This document shows, in pieces, positions 15,902 through 25,499 of a stretch of 64,000 nt of DNA. The notes beneath the pieces were generated by a model that was not told where the DNA came from, did no database searches, and was given only the letters and a program-made list of their open reading frames with translations. Position 1 is the first letter of the stretch. Each line of letters begins with the position of its first letter. Both the position numbers and the translations under genes were made by a program. The stretch is from G963717155 sp963717155. GTDB lineage: Bacteria > Actinomycetota > Thermoleophilia > Gaiellales > JALYLC01. The stretch is taken from assembly GCA_963717155.1 (NCBI GenBank), contig OY970326.1, positions 4,650,001 through 4,714,000 on the forward strand. The letters run 5' to 3'.

Positions 15902-16701
15902 GCGGGCGGCGCCAGGTAGTCGTAGAGCACGCGTCCCTCGACAAGCGTGAAGTTGGCGCGCCAGAAATACCCTTCGAGCGGCTCGAGCACCGGAAGCCGG
16001 AAGAGCGGGGCCTGGGCATTCGGTCGCAGCTCGACCGTGCACGGCCCGACCCAGCATTCGCTGACCTCGAGCTCCTGCAGTCGTCGCGAGGTCAGCTGGC
16101 GGATCGCGGGGGTCCCGTCGATGTGCGGGATCACCTTGTAGTTGATGTTCTCCGCAAAATCGAAGTGGCGCCGCATCTCCGCAGGCTCGGCGCGTTGCTG
16201 CTTGAACGGCGTCGTCGCGGTCAGGATGGTGATCCCGTTGCGCTCCACCTCGCCGACGATCAGGTCGCCGCGCGTCTCGAGCACCAGCTTCGCCAGCTTC
16301 TTCGGCTGACCGTGCACCTCCCGGCCGTGCGCAACGCCCGCGTCTGAGTCGAGATAGAGGCCGATCGAGTACCCGCCAGTGACGGACTCGCCGCCCGCGG
16401 CCAGCCGCGCGCCCACCATGACGTTGCACTCGTGCACGCAGCCCGCGAAGTCGACGTCGGGCATGCGATATATGTGCGCCACCACCACGTCGCCGACGCG
16501 TTCGAGCGGCGGAGGGAGCAGCCGCTCGATTGCCGCCGGGTCGGTCCGGTAGCAGACCGTGAGGATGGAAGCATCCCGGAATTGCATCGGAAACGGCGGG
16601 AAGAGCGGCGCATCCCACGGAAACGTGAAGGGTCCGGCCGCAGATGCTGCATCGTCGAGGCGCCGATCCGGCGGCGGGGCTCCGCGCCAGCTGTCAGGCA
16701 C
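15898..16701 (-). CDS. Acetoacetate decarboxylase family protein
   Basis: A 267-aa protein of the ADC fold. The active-site segment GREVHGQPKKLAKLV carries the Lys-Lys pair; one of these forms the Schiff base in acetoacetate decarboxylase. Many family members in sugar clusters act on other oxo acids or as aldolase-dehydratases, so the reaction is left open. The GTG at 16701 (VPDSWRG) overlaps the end of the enolase-superfamily gene by 8 nt. The open frame runs further upstream but only as the shadow of that gene. Confidence 0.82.
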   Translation of the reverse strand: MPDSWRGAPPPDRRLDDAASAAGPFTFPWDAPLFPPFPMQFRDASILTVCYRTDPAAIERLLPPPLERVGDVVVAHIYRMPDVDFAGCVHECNVMVGARLAAGGESVTGGYSIGLYLDSDAGVAHGREVHGQPKKLAKLVLETRGDLIVGEVERNGITILTATTPFKQQRAEPAEMRRHFDFAENINYKVIPHIDGTPAIRQLTSRRLQELEVSECWVGPCTVELRPNAQAPLFRLPVLEPLEGYFWRANFTLVEGRVLYDYLAPPA

Positions 16702-17848
16702 GCGCGTACCTCTCCACGGCGCCCCAGTCGAAGTCGAGCCCGAGCCCTGGTCTGTTGGGAACGACGGCGCAGCCGTCCTTGATCTCGAGCTGCGTCGCGA
16801 GCAGCTCATGGAAGGCGTCGAGGCCGGTATCCGGACCCAGGTACTCCAGTCCGGCCGGATGCAGATGCCCGAGTGCCGCGCCGAAGTGCACGTGGACGTG
16901 GGGGTGGACATGCGTGGAGATCTCGAGCCCGCGTGCCGATGTGAGAGCCGCCGACGCCATGAACTCACGGACACCGCCGATCACGGTGGCGTCGCAGCGC
17001 ACGACGTCGACCGCGCCGCTCTCGATCAGCTGATGGATCGAGCGATGACCGCCGAGGTTCTCGCCGAGGCCTATGAGCATGCCGGTCCGGCGGCGAAGGT
17101 CGGCGACGAGCGACGCGAGGCTCTCCGAGAACGGGTCCTCGACGTAGGAGATGTCGTACGGGTCGATCAGGCGGAGGCGCCGGAGCGCGTCCTCGAGGCT
17201 CGCGAACGAGCGGAACGCATCGACTACGAGCGCAGCGTCGTCACCGATGGCCTCTCGCGCCGCCGCCACCCTTCGGGCGTCGGTCGCAGGATCTTCGACG
17301 CCGATCGTGACCTTGAAGGCCTTGCAGCCGAGCTCCGCGTAGGCCGTCATCTCCTGCTGCAGTGCAGAGATGTCGTCGCCTCCCTGCCGCGAGTAGCCTC
17401 CCACGCCGCAGAGCGGCACCGCGTCGCGGCGCCGTCCGAGCAGGTCCGCGAGCGGGGCGCCGACGCGCTTGCCGATCACGTCCCAGAGCGCGAGGTCCAC
17501 CGCGCTCGCGGCGACCGAGAACAGGCCCCGTTCCGCGTAGGGCCAGTTGGCGCGCGCCACCAGCTCCCGGATCAGCTCGGGCACGGCCGGGTCGGCGCCG
17601 ATGAGGTGCGGCGCGAAGGCATCTTCGACGATGCGAGCGACGGGAAGACCGCGGCCGAACGCGAAGGCGACACCCTCGATCCCGTCCTGCGTGCGAATCC
17701 TGAGCACCTCGTAGGTGCGCCGGGTGACGGTCATCGGTCCCACGGCCAGAGGCCGCGGGAGCGGCACCGAGCACATCTGGCACGTCACACTCTGTATGCG
17801 ATCTCGGGCGCGCTCCGGAACGAGCGTCCTGGCTGGCTCGCTACTCAC
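16694..17848 (-). CDS. Mandelate racemase/muconate-lactonizing enzyme family protein
   Basis: A 384-aa enolase-superfamily member. The barrel carries a Lys-x-x-Lys in GCKAFKVTIG, metal ligands in VVDAFRSF, SYVEDPF and GLGENLGG, and histidines in STHVHPHVH. The family removes the alpha proton of a carboxylate, most often as a sugar-acid dehydratase, which fits neighbouring dehydrogenases. The GTG start at 17848 directly follows the LacI stop, with AGGAG 8 nt upstream, so it is co-transcribed with the regulator. Confidence 0.86.
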   Translation of the reverse strand: MSSEPARTLVPERARDRIQSVTCQMCSVPLPRPLAVGPMTVTRRTYEVLRIRTQDGIEGVAFAFGRGLPVARIVEDAFAPHLIGADPAVPELIRELVARANWPYAERGLFSVAASAVDLALWDVIGKRVGAPLADLLGRRRDAVPLCGVGGYSRQGGDDISALQQEMTAYAELGCKAFKVTIGVEDPATDARRVAAAREAIGDDAALVVDAFRSFASLEDALRRLRLIDPYDISYVEDPFSESLASLVADLRRRTGMLIGLGENLGGHRSIHQLIESGAVDVVRCDATVIGGVREFMASAALTSARGLEISTHVHPHVHVHFGAALGHLHPAGLEYLGPDTGLDAFHELLATQLEIKDGCAVVPNRPGLGLDFDWGAVERYARA

Positions 17849-18910
17849 TCATCTCCTCACGGCGCCGGATGCCGGCGCGGCGGTCGAGCCCCGGATCATC
17901 AGTTGCATGTTCACGACCTCGACGCGCGTGGGGCGCTGCGGATCGAGTAGTCGCGACGTGACGAGGCGGCAAGCGAGTCGCGCGATCTGATCGAGGGGCC
18001 GGCCGATGACCGTCAGCGGCGGTCGCATGACCGACGCGAACACGCTGTCGTTGAACGGGATCAGGGAGATATCGCGCGGAACTGAGAGGCCCAACTCGTC
18101 GAGTTGCTCGAAGATGCCTGCGGTCACCGGCAGCGGCACGGCTGCGAGAATCGCCGTCGCCCCGTTCCCGGTGAGCCGGTTGACGATCTCCCTACCCGCG
18201 TTGCGGCCGAGGTGGTCATACTCGATCACGATCTCGCCTGCGCTCGTCATCCCGTTCGCAGCGATCGCCTGCCGGAAGGCCTCGCCACACTCGCGCCCGG
18301 GGCGCACGAGGTCGGTGTGCCGCGCAATCCCGATCGTGCGATGGCCGAGCGAGTGGAGATGCGAGACCGCCTGGGCGACGCCGCTGCGCTGATCCGTGAG
18401 CACCGCGTCGGCCTCGAACCCGTTGACCTCGCGGTCGAGGAGCACGATCGGGGATGCGATGGACGCGAGAATGGAACTGATCTCGGGGTCGCAATCGTCT
18501 ACGAGCGACAGCACCAGCGCGTCGGCCCGCCTCTGGCGGAGCGACTCGAGGCCGACGCGCTCCCCTGCAGAGTTCCAGCCGGAGCTGGCGATCACGAGGC
18601 CGACATCGTCGCGGCGGAGCTCTTCCTCGATGCCCTCGGCGATCCGCCCGAAGACGTCGTCGACGATCGCGGGTACCAACAAGCCGACGAGGGATGTGCG
18701 CGTCGTCCGCAGGCTGCGCGCGCTGACGTTGACGCGGTAGTCGATCTGCCTGACCGCATCCAGCACACGCGCTCGCGTCTCGGGCGCGACGTTCGATGCG
18801 CCGTTCAGGACGCGCGACGCCGTCGTCTTCGAGACGTTCGCCGCACGGGCGACGTCGTGGATCGTCGTCTCTTTGCGCGGACTCGCCGTGCGTGGTTGAG
18901 CCGGGCCCAT
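17849..18910 (-). CDS. LacI-family transcriptional regulator of the first sugar cluster
   Basis: A 353-aa repressor. The N-terminal HTH is TIHDVARAANVSKTTASRVL and the hinge helix ends in SARSLRTTRTSLVGLLVP. A periplasmic-binding-protein-like effector domain follows, with typical DALVLSLVDD and PRDISLIPFNDSVFAS segments. The ATG at 18910 gives the usual short lead before the HTH. It is the first gene of a six-gene minus-strand operon. The palindrome at 18945 upstream of its own start and a near-identical site in the divergent ABC-transporter promoter suggest that it controls both arms and itself. Confidence 0.9.
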   Translation of the reverse strand: MGPAQPRTASPRKETTIHDVARAANVSKTTASRVLNGASNVAPETRARVLDAVRQIDYRVNVSARSLRTTRTSLVGLLVPAIVDDVFGRIAEGIEEELRRDDVGLVIASSGWNSAGERVGLESLRQRRADALVLSLVDDCDPEISSILASIASPIVLLDREVNGFEADAVLTDQRSGVAQAVSHLHSLGHRTIGIARHTDLVRPGRECGEAFRQAIAANGMTSAGEIVIEYDHLGRNAGREIVNRLTGNGATAILAAVPLPVTAGIFEQLDELGLSVPRDISLIPFNDSVFASVMRPPLTVIGRPLDQIARLACRLVTSRLLDPQRPTRVEVVNMQLMIRGSTAAPASGAVRR

Positions 18911-18944
18911 ATCTACCAATCGTAGAGCGGAACTCAGTCGGAAA

Positions 18945-18956
18945 GGGAACGTTCCC
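18945..18956. promoter_or_regulatory. LacI-type operator
   Basis: GGGAACGTTCCC is a perfect 12-bp palindrome with the central CG typical of LacI-family sites, 34 nt upstream of the lacI-type start at 18910. Confidence 0.7.
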
Positions 18957-19444
18957 AGGTCCTCTGGGCCCAGCTTACAGAGGTGCGCTGCCCGAGTGCA
19001 AACGGGACGAGAGCAGGAGCACGCATCCTGCACCACGCGCGTGCGACCGGCCGCCGACACGCGCAATTCTCGATGGTGTCGGCGCTATACAGGCGCTCTT
19101 GGGCGCGATCGATCTGCCACAGCGCGCGTGCCGCTGAGGAGACGATGCCGAGAAGATCGCGACGTCGATCGGCGGAGGCACCGGCGGCTCCCGAGCACGT
19201 GCAAGGTGGCCGCCAACACCCCAGCGACGCCAGCCGCGACGGGCGCGAAACGGCGCTGCCGACGAACTGAGACGTGAAGGCGACCAGGACCGCGAGCGTT
19301 GCCAGCTCGTACACACCTCTAAGACAGTGCGGTTTTGCAGGTATTTATCACCTCTACAAACCAAGCAGACCCTGCTCGCGTCTCACTTGAGAATCGACGT
19401 CTGCGCCTGGTTGGCGGCCCGCGGCGGGTGAAACGAGGGCTCGC

Positions 19445-19474
19445 TTGACTTTAGGTGCATGCGACCGATTTACT
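19445..19474 (+). promoter_or_regulatory. Candidate promoter of the ABC importer operon
   Basis: TTGACT (19445-19450), an 18-base spacer and TTTACT (19469-19474). An operator-like site starts three bases after the -10. Confidence 0.5.
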
Positions 19475-19477
19475 GAC

Positions 19478-19489
19478 GGGAACGATCCC
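19478..19489. promoter_or_regulatory. LacI-type operator in the importer promoter
   Basis: GGGAACGATCCC differs by one base from the palindrome at 18945-18956 and lies immediately downstream of the predicted -10, where a bound repressor would block initiation. Confidence 0.65.
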
Positions 19490-19526
19490 ACGGCGGGGTC
19501 ATCCTCAACCTCAGGAGGGAACGAGC

Positions 19527-20669
19527 ATGAGCAGTGTCCCCGGGAATGCGTCGTCCGGAAAGCGCCGGACGCGCATCGTGGTCGCGAGCGCTGGAGTCAT
19601 GGCTGTTGCCGCGGCTCTGTGCGTGAGCTTCATCGGAAGCGCGGCCGCCGGCACCTCGTCGACGAAGGCGAAGCACGGGCCGCCCTACACGTTCGTCGTC
19701 AGCAACAACTTCCTGGGCAACGACTGGCGCCCACAGGTCGAGAAGCTGGCTCAGCTGACCGCCAAGCTTCCGCCGTTTGCGGGCAAGGTCAACGTCAAGA
19801 TCGTCAACTCGGGTTCGACGAACCAGGCGCAGATCGCGGACTTGAACAGCATCATCCAGACGAAGCCCGATGCGATCATGCTGATCGCGGGCTCCAGCAC
19901 GGCGCTTAACCCGACAGTCCAGCGCGCGTGTGCCGCGGGGATCCTCGTCTTCACGATCTCGGGGCCGGTGACGGCGAAGTGCGCCTGGAATGTGAACCAG
20001 AACTTCTACCAGGGCATGACGGGTGTCGGTCAGTGGATGGGCAAGGTTCTCAAGAACCAGGGCTCGGTCCTCGTGGACCAGGGCATCGTCGGCCTCAGCA
20101 CCTCGAAGGACATCGAGAATGGCTTCCTGGCCGGCCTGAAGAAGACCGGACCTGCGGTCAAGGTCGCCGGCACGTTCCCCGGCCAGTACGCACCGGGTCC
20201 CGAGCAGTCGGGCATCTCCAACCTGCTCGCAGGCAATCCGGACGTCAACGGCGTGATGACACAGGGCTACTGCACGCCCGTGTTCAACGTGTTCAAGCAG
20301 GCCGGCAAGAGCGCTGTCCCCGCCACGTGCTATGGCTATAACGGCGAGCTCGGCGTCTGCGCCCAGACCGGACACGCGTGTGCCGTCCTGAGCGGTTCGC
20401 CGGACGTCATGCAGATCGCGATGAAGGAAGCGCTCGACGTTCTCGACGGCAAGCCGGCACCGCCGAAGAACAAGATCATCCCGGTCCCGATGACGCTCTT
20501 CATCACCGCGACCCCGAAGGTCAGCGTCAGCGTTCCCGGCCTCAAGGTGGAAGTCATCAAGAAGAACGTCAACTTCTTCCCGAGCCTTCCGCCGGGCCTC
20601 GCCCTGCCGTACACGCTCCCGCAGTACAAGGACCAGATCAAGCCCCAGGAAGCGGTCGGCAAGAAGTAA
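19527..20669 (+). CDS. Ribose-type sugar ABC transporter substrate-binding protein
   Basis: A 380-aa periplasmic-binding-protein-4 family protein. It has a basic N-terminus and a hydrophobic signal segment (VVASAGVMAVAAALCVSFIG). The mature part starts with YTFVVSNNFLGNDWRPQ, the first beta-alpha unit of RbsB-like proteins. The start at 19527 has AGGAGGGA six bases upstream. There is no lipobox cysteine. It delivers the substrate of this cluster to the ATPase and two permeases that follow. The substrate, probably a pentose, polyol or modified sugar, is not identifiable from sequence. Confidence 0.87.
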   Translation: MSSVPGNASSGKRRTRIVVASAGVMAVAAALCVSFIGSAAAGTSSTKAKHGPPYTFVVSNNFLGNDWRPQVEKLAQLTAKLPPFAGKVNVKIVNSGSTNQAQIADLNSIIQTKPDAIMLIAGSSTALNPTVQRACAAGILVFTISGPVTAKCAWNVNQNFYQGMTGVGQWMGKVLKNQGSVLVDQGIVGLSTSKDIENGFLAGLKKTGPAVKVAGTFPGQYAPGPEQSGISNLLAGNPDVNGVMTQGYCTPVFNVFKQAGKSAVPATCYGYNGELGVCAQTGHACAVLSGSPDVMQIAMKEALDVLDGKPAPPKNKIIPVPMTLFITATPKVSVSVPGLKVEVIKKNVNFFPSLPPGLALPYTLPQYKDQIKPQEAVGKK

Positions 20670-20757
20670 CCGGTCGTCAACGTAGGAGAGGTTCGCGAGC
20701 AATGCTATGTCGGCCGCCCGCTCGGGTCGGCGTGTCCAATGAAGGCGGAGCAACCGG

Positions 20758-22278
20758 GTGAACGTGAAGGCGAGCGCGCTGGTTCTCTCGGGCGTCAAGA
20801 AGTCGTTCGGTGGCGTCGAGGCGCTCCGCGGGGCGAGCATGGCGTGCGAGCAAGGCGAGATTCACGCGCTCATTGGTGAGAACGGCGCCGGCAAGAGCAC
20901 GCTCATAAAGGTGCTGGCCGGCGCCGTCCGCGCCGACGAGGGTGACGTCTTCCTCAAGGGCGATGCGCTCGCGCTCCGCTCGCCACTCGATGCGCGGCGT
21001 GCCGGGATCGCCACCGTCTTCCAGGAGCTCTCGCTGATCCCGGACCTGAGCGTTGCCGCGAACCTCTTCTACTCTGACGAACCGCGTGTGCGCGCGGGTC
21101 GCATCGACAAGCGGGAGCTGCGGAACAAGGCCGCAACCACGCTGCATGAGCTCGGCGTCGAGGGCATCGATGTCAGCCGGCCCATTCGCGAGCTCAGCCT
21201 GACCCAGCGACAGGTCATCGAGATCTGCAAGGCCGTGATCCGCAAGCCCGCGGTGCTCGTTCTCGACGAGCCGACGTCGGCGCTGCTGCCCGAGCAGGTC
21301 GGCTGGCTCTTCGCGAAGGTGCGCGAGTTCGCAGAAGCAGGTGGGATCGCGGTCTTCATCTCGCACCGCCTCGAGGAGATCGAGAACCTCTGCCACCGGG
21401 CCACCGTCTTTCGCGGCGGTATCGACGTCGGCAGCGGCGCGATCGAGGAGATGCCCGAGGCGCGCCTCGTCGAGCTGATGCTCGGGCGCCAGGTCGATCG
21501 CGTCTACCCCGAGCGCGACGATGCGGGGGACACGAGTAAGCCGGTGGTGTGCGAGGTCACCGAGCTTTCGTCGCCGCCGAAGATCCACGACATCAGCCTG
21601 ACCATCGGGCGCGGCGAGATCGTCGGCGTCGGCGGCCTGCAGGGCCAGGGTCAGCACGAGCTCTTCCTCGCGCTGTTCGGCGCCCATCGCTCGTCAGGCC
21701 AAGTCGTCATGAACGGCCGCGAGGTCCGCCTGCGAAAACCGGAGGATGCGCTCGCCGCCGGCATCGTTCTGATCCCCGAGGATCGCGCCACCGAGGGCCT
21801 CTGCCTGACGCTTGCAATCCGCGACAATATCTCGCTCGGCAGCCTCAAGCGCATCGCTACCTGGGGGATTCTGCGGCCGCAGAAGGAACGGCGCCTCGTC
21901 GGCGATATGGTCGAGCGGCTCCAGATCGTCCTTCGGAGCACGCAGCAGGACGTCGGATCGCTCTCCGGCGGGAACCAGCAGAAGGTCCTGCTCGGCCGGG
22001 TCCTCGCCCAGGAGCCGCTGCTCCTCCTGATGTACGACGCCACGCGCGGCGTCGACGTGGGCACCAAGACCGAGATCTATCGGCTCATGCGCGAGCTCTG
22101 CGCGCAGGGCGTTTCGATGCTCTTCTACTCCAGCGACGTGAGCGAGCTCTCGAACCTTGCGGATCGCGTTCTCGTGCTGCACGACGGGACGGTCCGCGCC
22201 ACGCTCGCCGGCGACGAGCTTACGGACGCCCGGATCCTGGCCGCCGCCGTGGGCGGCCTGAGGGACGCGGGCGAGTGA
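20758..22278 (+). CDS. Sugar ABC transporter ATP-binding protein (two NBDs, RbsA-like)
   Basis: A 506-aa tandem ATPase of the CUT2 class. The first NBD has Walker A GENGAGKST, LSLTQRQ as signature and Walker B VLVLDEPTSAL. The second has the usual degenerate P-loop (GGLQGQGQHEL), LSGGNQQK and LLLMYDATRGVD. The GTG at 20758 opens the ORF with the expected N-terminus. It follows the binding-protein gene by 88 nt and overlaps the first permease by 4 nt. Confidence 0.9.
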   Translation: MNVKASALVLSGVKKSFGGVEALRGASMACEQGEIHALIGENGAGKSTLIKVLAGAVRADEGDVFLKGDALALRSPLDARRAGIATVFQELSLIPDLSVAANLFYSDEPRVRAGRIDKRELRNKAATTLHELGVEGIDVSRPIRELSLTQRQVIEICKAVIRKPAVLVLDEPTSALLPEQVGWLFAKVREFAEAGGIAVFISHRLEEIENLCHRATVFRGGIDVGSGAIEEMPEARLVELMLGRQVDRVYPERDDAGDTSKPVVCEVTELSSPPKIHDISLTIGRGEIVGVGGLQGQGQHELFLALFGAHRSSGQVVMNGREVRLRKPEDALAAGIVLIPEDRATEGLCLTLAIRDNISLGSLKRIATWGILRPQKERRLVGDMVERLQIVLRSTQQDVGSLSGGNQQKVLLGRVLAQEPLLLLMYDATRGVDVGTKTEIYRLMRELCAQGVSMLFYSSDVSELSNLADRVLVLHDGTVRATLAGDELTDARILAAAVGGLRDAGE

Positions 22279-23312
22279 GCGCCGAAGACGTCGGCGCTCC
22301 GGGCGCGCCGCCCGGGATGGCGCCGGGCCCCGTCGGCGCGGACCCGAGCTCGCGCATGTTCGTGCCACGGGTATCGAAGGGCGACCTCCCGTTGCTCATG
22401 CCGTACCTGTACGTGATCGGGCTCGGGCTCGCGATCTACGCCCTGAACTCCAACCTGCTCGTCGGTGCCGGTGCCATCGACGCTCGCTTCTCTCTCGTCG
22501 TCCCGCTCGCCCTCGTCGCCTTCGGGCAGACGCTCGTGATGTTCACGCGCGGGATCGACCTTTCGGTCGGCGGCACGATCAGCCTGGTCTCCGCGCTGCT
22601 CGCCACGCATCTCAACGCCGGTGGGGCCTTGCTGATCCTCGAGCTCCTCGGCATCGTCGTGCTGGCCATCTTCATCGGCGCGGTCAACGGCATCCTGATC
22701 TCCACGGCGCGCCTGCAGCCGTTCATCGTCACGTTGGCGACGTGGTCGATCTGGGGCGGCGTCGCGTTCTGGCTCCTGCCCGTCGAGGGAGGCACGCCCT
22801 CTACCGACCTCGTCTCGTGGGTCCTCGGAGACCTGCTCGGCGTTCCCAAATCGGTCTGGGCAGTGGCACTGCTCTTCCTGCTGTGGTACTGGCTGCGCCC
22901 GACCCGTTTCATCACCGACCTCATCGCCATCGGCAGCGACGAGGCGCGGGCCCGGCTGCTCGGCGTACATCTCGCGCGGCGGAAGCTGCAGGCCTACGCG
23001 TTCTCGGCCGTGCTCGCCGCCCTCGCCGGTATCTGGGTGACCGCCCAGACGGAGTCGGGCTCGCCCAACGGCGGCGATCAGTTCATCCTCAGCTCGATCG
23101 CCGCGGTTGTCCTGGGTGGGACGAGCATCTTCGGGGGGAAGGGCTCGGCCGCGAGCTCGATCGTCGGGGCGATTGCGTTCCTGATGATCCCCGATCTCGT
23201 CTTCGCGCTCGACCTGCCCTCGTTCTGGAGCATCTTCCTGCAGGGCGCCGTCCTCATCGTCGCCGTCACGTTCAACTCGCTCATCCAGCAGCGCGCGGCG
23301 AGGCAGCAATGA
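22275..23312 (+). CDS. Sugar ABC transporter permease 1 (RbsC-like)
   Basis: A 345-aa CUT2 permease with about ten hydrophobic segments. It contains the family patterns TLVMFTRGIDLSVGGTISL near the middle and VLGGTSIFGGKGSA near the end. The GTG at 22275 overlaps the ATPase stop (GTGA). The first 35 residues are Pro/Gly-rich and cytoplasmic. The in-frame ORF extends far upstream, but that part is a shadow of the ATPase gene. Confidence 0.88.
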   Translation: MSAEDVGAPGAPPGMAPGPVGADPSSRMFVPRVSKGDLPLLMPYLYVIGLGLAIYALNSNLLVGAGAIDARFSLVVPLALVAFGQTLVMFTRGIDLSVGGTISLVSALLATHLNAGGALLILELLGIVVLAIFIGAVNGILISTARLQPFIVTLATWSIWGGVAFWLLPVEGGTPSTDLVSWVLGDLLGVPKSVWAVALLFLLWYWLRPTRFITDLIAIGSDEARARLLGVHLARRKLQAYAFSAVLAALAGIWVTAQTESGSPNGGDQFILSSIAAVVLGGTSIFGGKGSAASSIVGAIAFLMIPDLVFALDLPSFWSIFLQGAVLIVAVTFNSLIQQRAARQQ

Positions 23313-24262
23313 TCGATTCGGCCATCGACCTCCTCAAGCGCAACAGCTCGATCGCGTTGGCGTTCGGGATCGCGCTGGCGCTCTACGTTGCCGGCACGAT
23401 CCAGGCGTCGGGATTCGCGAGTTACGCCCACACCAGAACGATCCTGATCACGGCGTCGTTCATCGGTCTCGTCGGGCTCGGTCAGACGTTCTGCATCCTC
23501 ACCGGAGGCATTGATCTCTCGATCCCGGCGACGGTGGCGGGCTCGGCGGTGCTGACCTCGTACCTGGCCGGCGGGGACGCCTCCAAGCTCACCTGGATCC
23601 TCCCGGTCGTGCTCGGATTCGCGCTCACGGTCGGACTCATCAACGGCCTCGGGATCGCCTACGCGGGAGTGCCGCCGATCATCATGACGTTAGGCATGAA
23701 CAGCGCACTCCAGGGTCTCTTGCTGGTGTACACCAACGGCGGCATTGCATCTGCGCCACCGCCGGGCCTGATCGACTTCGTGAACGGCAACACGCTCAGG
23801 CTCTCCACGGATCTCCTGATCTGGCTCGTCGTCATCGCGGTAGCGACGGTGGTCCTCAGCTTCAGTGTCTTCGGGCGCAAGCTCTACGCCGTCGGCACGA
23901 ACCCGACCGCTGCGTTCCTCGCGGGCGTGGATGTCAGACGGGTGCTGCTCGTGCCGTACCTGGTGTCCGCCTGCTGCGGCGCCATCACGGGCGTGCTCTT
24001 GCTGGGCTTCCTGGGCCAGGCGTTCATCAACATCGGCGACGAGTACCTGTTCTCGTCGGCGGTTGCCGTGGCCATCGGCGGCGCGTCCATCCTGGGCGGG
24101 CGCGGCCACTACATCGGCACCGTCGCCGGTGCGATCATCCTCACGCTGATCGCGGCGAACCTCCAGCTCCTCTCGCTGGGAACCGCAGCGCTGCAGATCT
24201 CCTACGGCCTGATCTTGCTGGCCACGGTCTATCTCTCCGGGCTCCGGCTGGGCAGGCGCTGA
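23309..24262 (+). CDS. Sugar ABC transporter permease 2 (RbsC-like)
   Basis: A 317-aa CUT2 permease paralogous to the preceding one, with TFCILTGGIDLSIPATVAGS and AIGGASILGGRGHYIGT as family signatures. The ATG at 23309 overlaps the upstream stop (ATGA). Two non-identical permeases indicate a heterodimeric channel, as in the AI-2 and some inositol importers. Confidence 0.88.
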   Translation: MIDSAIDLLKRNSSIALAFGIALALYVAGTIQASGFASYAHTRTILITASFIGLVGLGQTFCILTGGIDLSIPATVAGSAVLTSYLAGGDASKLTWILPVVLGFALTVGLINGLGIAYAGVPPIIMTLGMNSALQGLLLVYTNGGIASAPPPGLIDFVNGNTLRLSTDLLIWLVVIAVATVVLSFSVFGRKLYAVGTNPTAAFLAGVDVRRVLLVPYLVSACCGAITGVLLLGFLGQAFINIGDEYLFSSAVAVAIGGASILGGRGHYIGTVAGAIILTLIAANLQLLSLGTAALQISYGLILLATVYLSGLRLGRR

Positions 24263-24365
24263 TCGATGCGGCGCGGGGTGACGCACGAGCAGCTGTGGGA
24301 ACGATACCATCGCGTTGTGGAGGGGCACCGCGATCGCAACCGGCAACCGGAGCAGGAGGCCAGAA

Positions 24366-25499
24366 GTGCGCTTGTTCGATAACGAGATCTCGCGCAGCGA
24401 GTTGCGTCGCCGGGTCGGCAATCTCGCCCAGATCGGCGGCGTGGAGCTGCTTTCGCACGAACAGGGCTACGCGCGCGGCTCAAGGTTCCTCGATTTCCGC
24501 ACCGGCAGTGGCTTCCGCTTCACGGTGCACGTCGACCGTGGCATGGATCCCGGCTTCGCCGAGTTCGCAGGCGCGAACCTCGCGTGGCTGCCGCCGAAGC
24601 TGTTCGCAGCCCCCGCGTACTGGGAGAACGACGACCACGCCTGGGTGCGCTACGCGATGGGCGGGCTGTGCAACACGGCCGGGCTCGTCACGATCGGCAG
24701 CCCGCAGGACGTGGACGTCTCGAGCTTCAAGTTCCACGCCAGGGCGCAGGACCGGTTCGGCACGCACGACCGCGTCGCGATGATCCCGAGTAGCCACTTC
24801 AACTTCGGCGAGGACTGGCAGGGCGAGCGCTGCATCCTGTGGGCCGAGGGCACGGTGCGCCAGGAGATCGTCTACGGCGAGAACCTGCTGCTCACGCGCC
24901 GCTACGAGGCCGAGTTGGGTGGACGCTCGTTCACCATCCGGGACATCGTGCGCAACGACGGCTTCTATCCGACGCCGCACCAGATCCTGTACCACTTCAA
25001 CATCGGCTACCCGGTCGTCGACGACGGCGCGGAGCTGTTGGCGGCGGTGACCGGTGACGTTCCCGGCTCGATCTTCGACGACGACACGGGAGCGAGCGAG
25101 CGCTACCGCCACTTCTCCGGGCCCGAGAAGGAGTTCTTCGCCGAGGGCTATGAGATTCCCATGGCGAAGGGCTCGGACGGGCTGTCGGCGGCGGCGGTCG
25201 TGAATCGGGGGTTCAAGGGCATCGACGGCGGGCTCGGGGTGTATCTGCGCTACGACCCGCAGACGCTGCCCGTCTATCTCGAGTGGCGCATGATGGGCGA
25301 GAGCCTCTACGCCGTCGGCATGGAGCCTGCCTCGAACGGCTTCGGCACGGTCCAGGGCCTCATCGAGGCGGGCCATCCGATCATGCTGGAGCCCGGCGAG
25401 GAGCGCCGCTACGACATCGAGTTCGGCGTGCTTCCCGGAGGCGAGGCGATCGACGCGTTCGCAGCCTCGCTTCCGGTGGTCGAGAAGCGGCCCGCCTGA
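24366..25499 (+). CDS. DUF4432 family (aldose-1-epimerase-like) protein
   Basis: A 377-aa beta-rich protein of the galactose-mutarotase-like superfold. Segments include RVGNLAQIGGVELLSHEQG, HVDRGMDPGF and YHFNIGYPVVDDG; the conserved histidines and acidic residues fit a sugar-binding role. The GTG at 24366 has AGGAGG six bases upstream, and 17 extra residues from an earlier start would be atypical. It is placed directly after the importer genes and 1 nt overlaps the E2 gene. It may interconvert anomers or isomers of the imported sugar. Confidence 0.8.
   Translation: MRLFDNEISRSELRRRVGNLAQIGGVELLSHEQGYARGSRFLDFRTGSGFRFTVHVDRGMDPGFAEFAGANLAWLPPKLFAAPAYWENDDHAWVRYAMGGLCNTAGLVTIGSPQDVDVSSFKFHARAQDRFGTHDRVAMIPSSHFNFGEDWQGERCILWAEGTVRQEIVYGENLLLTRRYEAELGGRSFTIRDIVRNDGFYPTPHQILYHFNIGYPVVDDGAELLAAVTGDVPGSIFDDDTGASERYRHFSGPEKEFFAEGYEIPMAKGSDGLSAAAVVNRGFKGIDGGLGVYLRYDPQTLPVYLEWRMMGESLYAVGMEPASNGFGTVQGLIEAGHPIMLEPGEERRYDIEFGVLPGGEAIDAFAASLPVVEKRPA

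Larger units (their letters stand above)
18911..19526. promoter_or_regulatory. Divergent control region between the LacI operon and the ABC importer operon
   Basis: About 615 nt without a supported gene. It holds a LacI-type operator next to each operon start and a promoter on each side. The leftward candidate is TTGCAC (minus strand, 18996-19001), 16 bases, TGTAAG (18974-18979), with the operator beginning about 17 nt downstream. The rest (about 19000-19440) shows only unconvincing ORFs. Confidence 0.5.

Noticed and set aside
14930..16618. A 562-aa fusion of decarboxylase region and hydroxyacid dehydrogenase
   Set aside because: The first part is out of frame with the real decarboxylase gene; the dehydrogenase starts at GTG 15901.
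18934..19314. Minus-strand ORF with a hydrophobic start in the divergent control region
   Set aside because: It runs across the operator and promoter of the LacI operon, its later part is low-complexity Arg/Ala/Ser, and no family fits.
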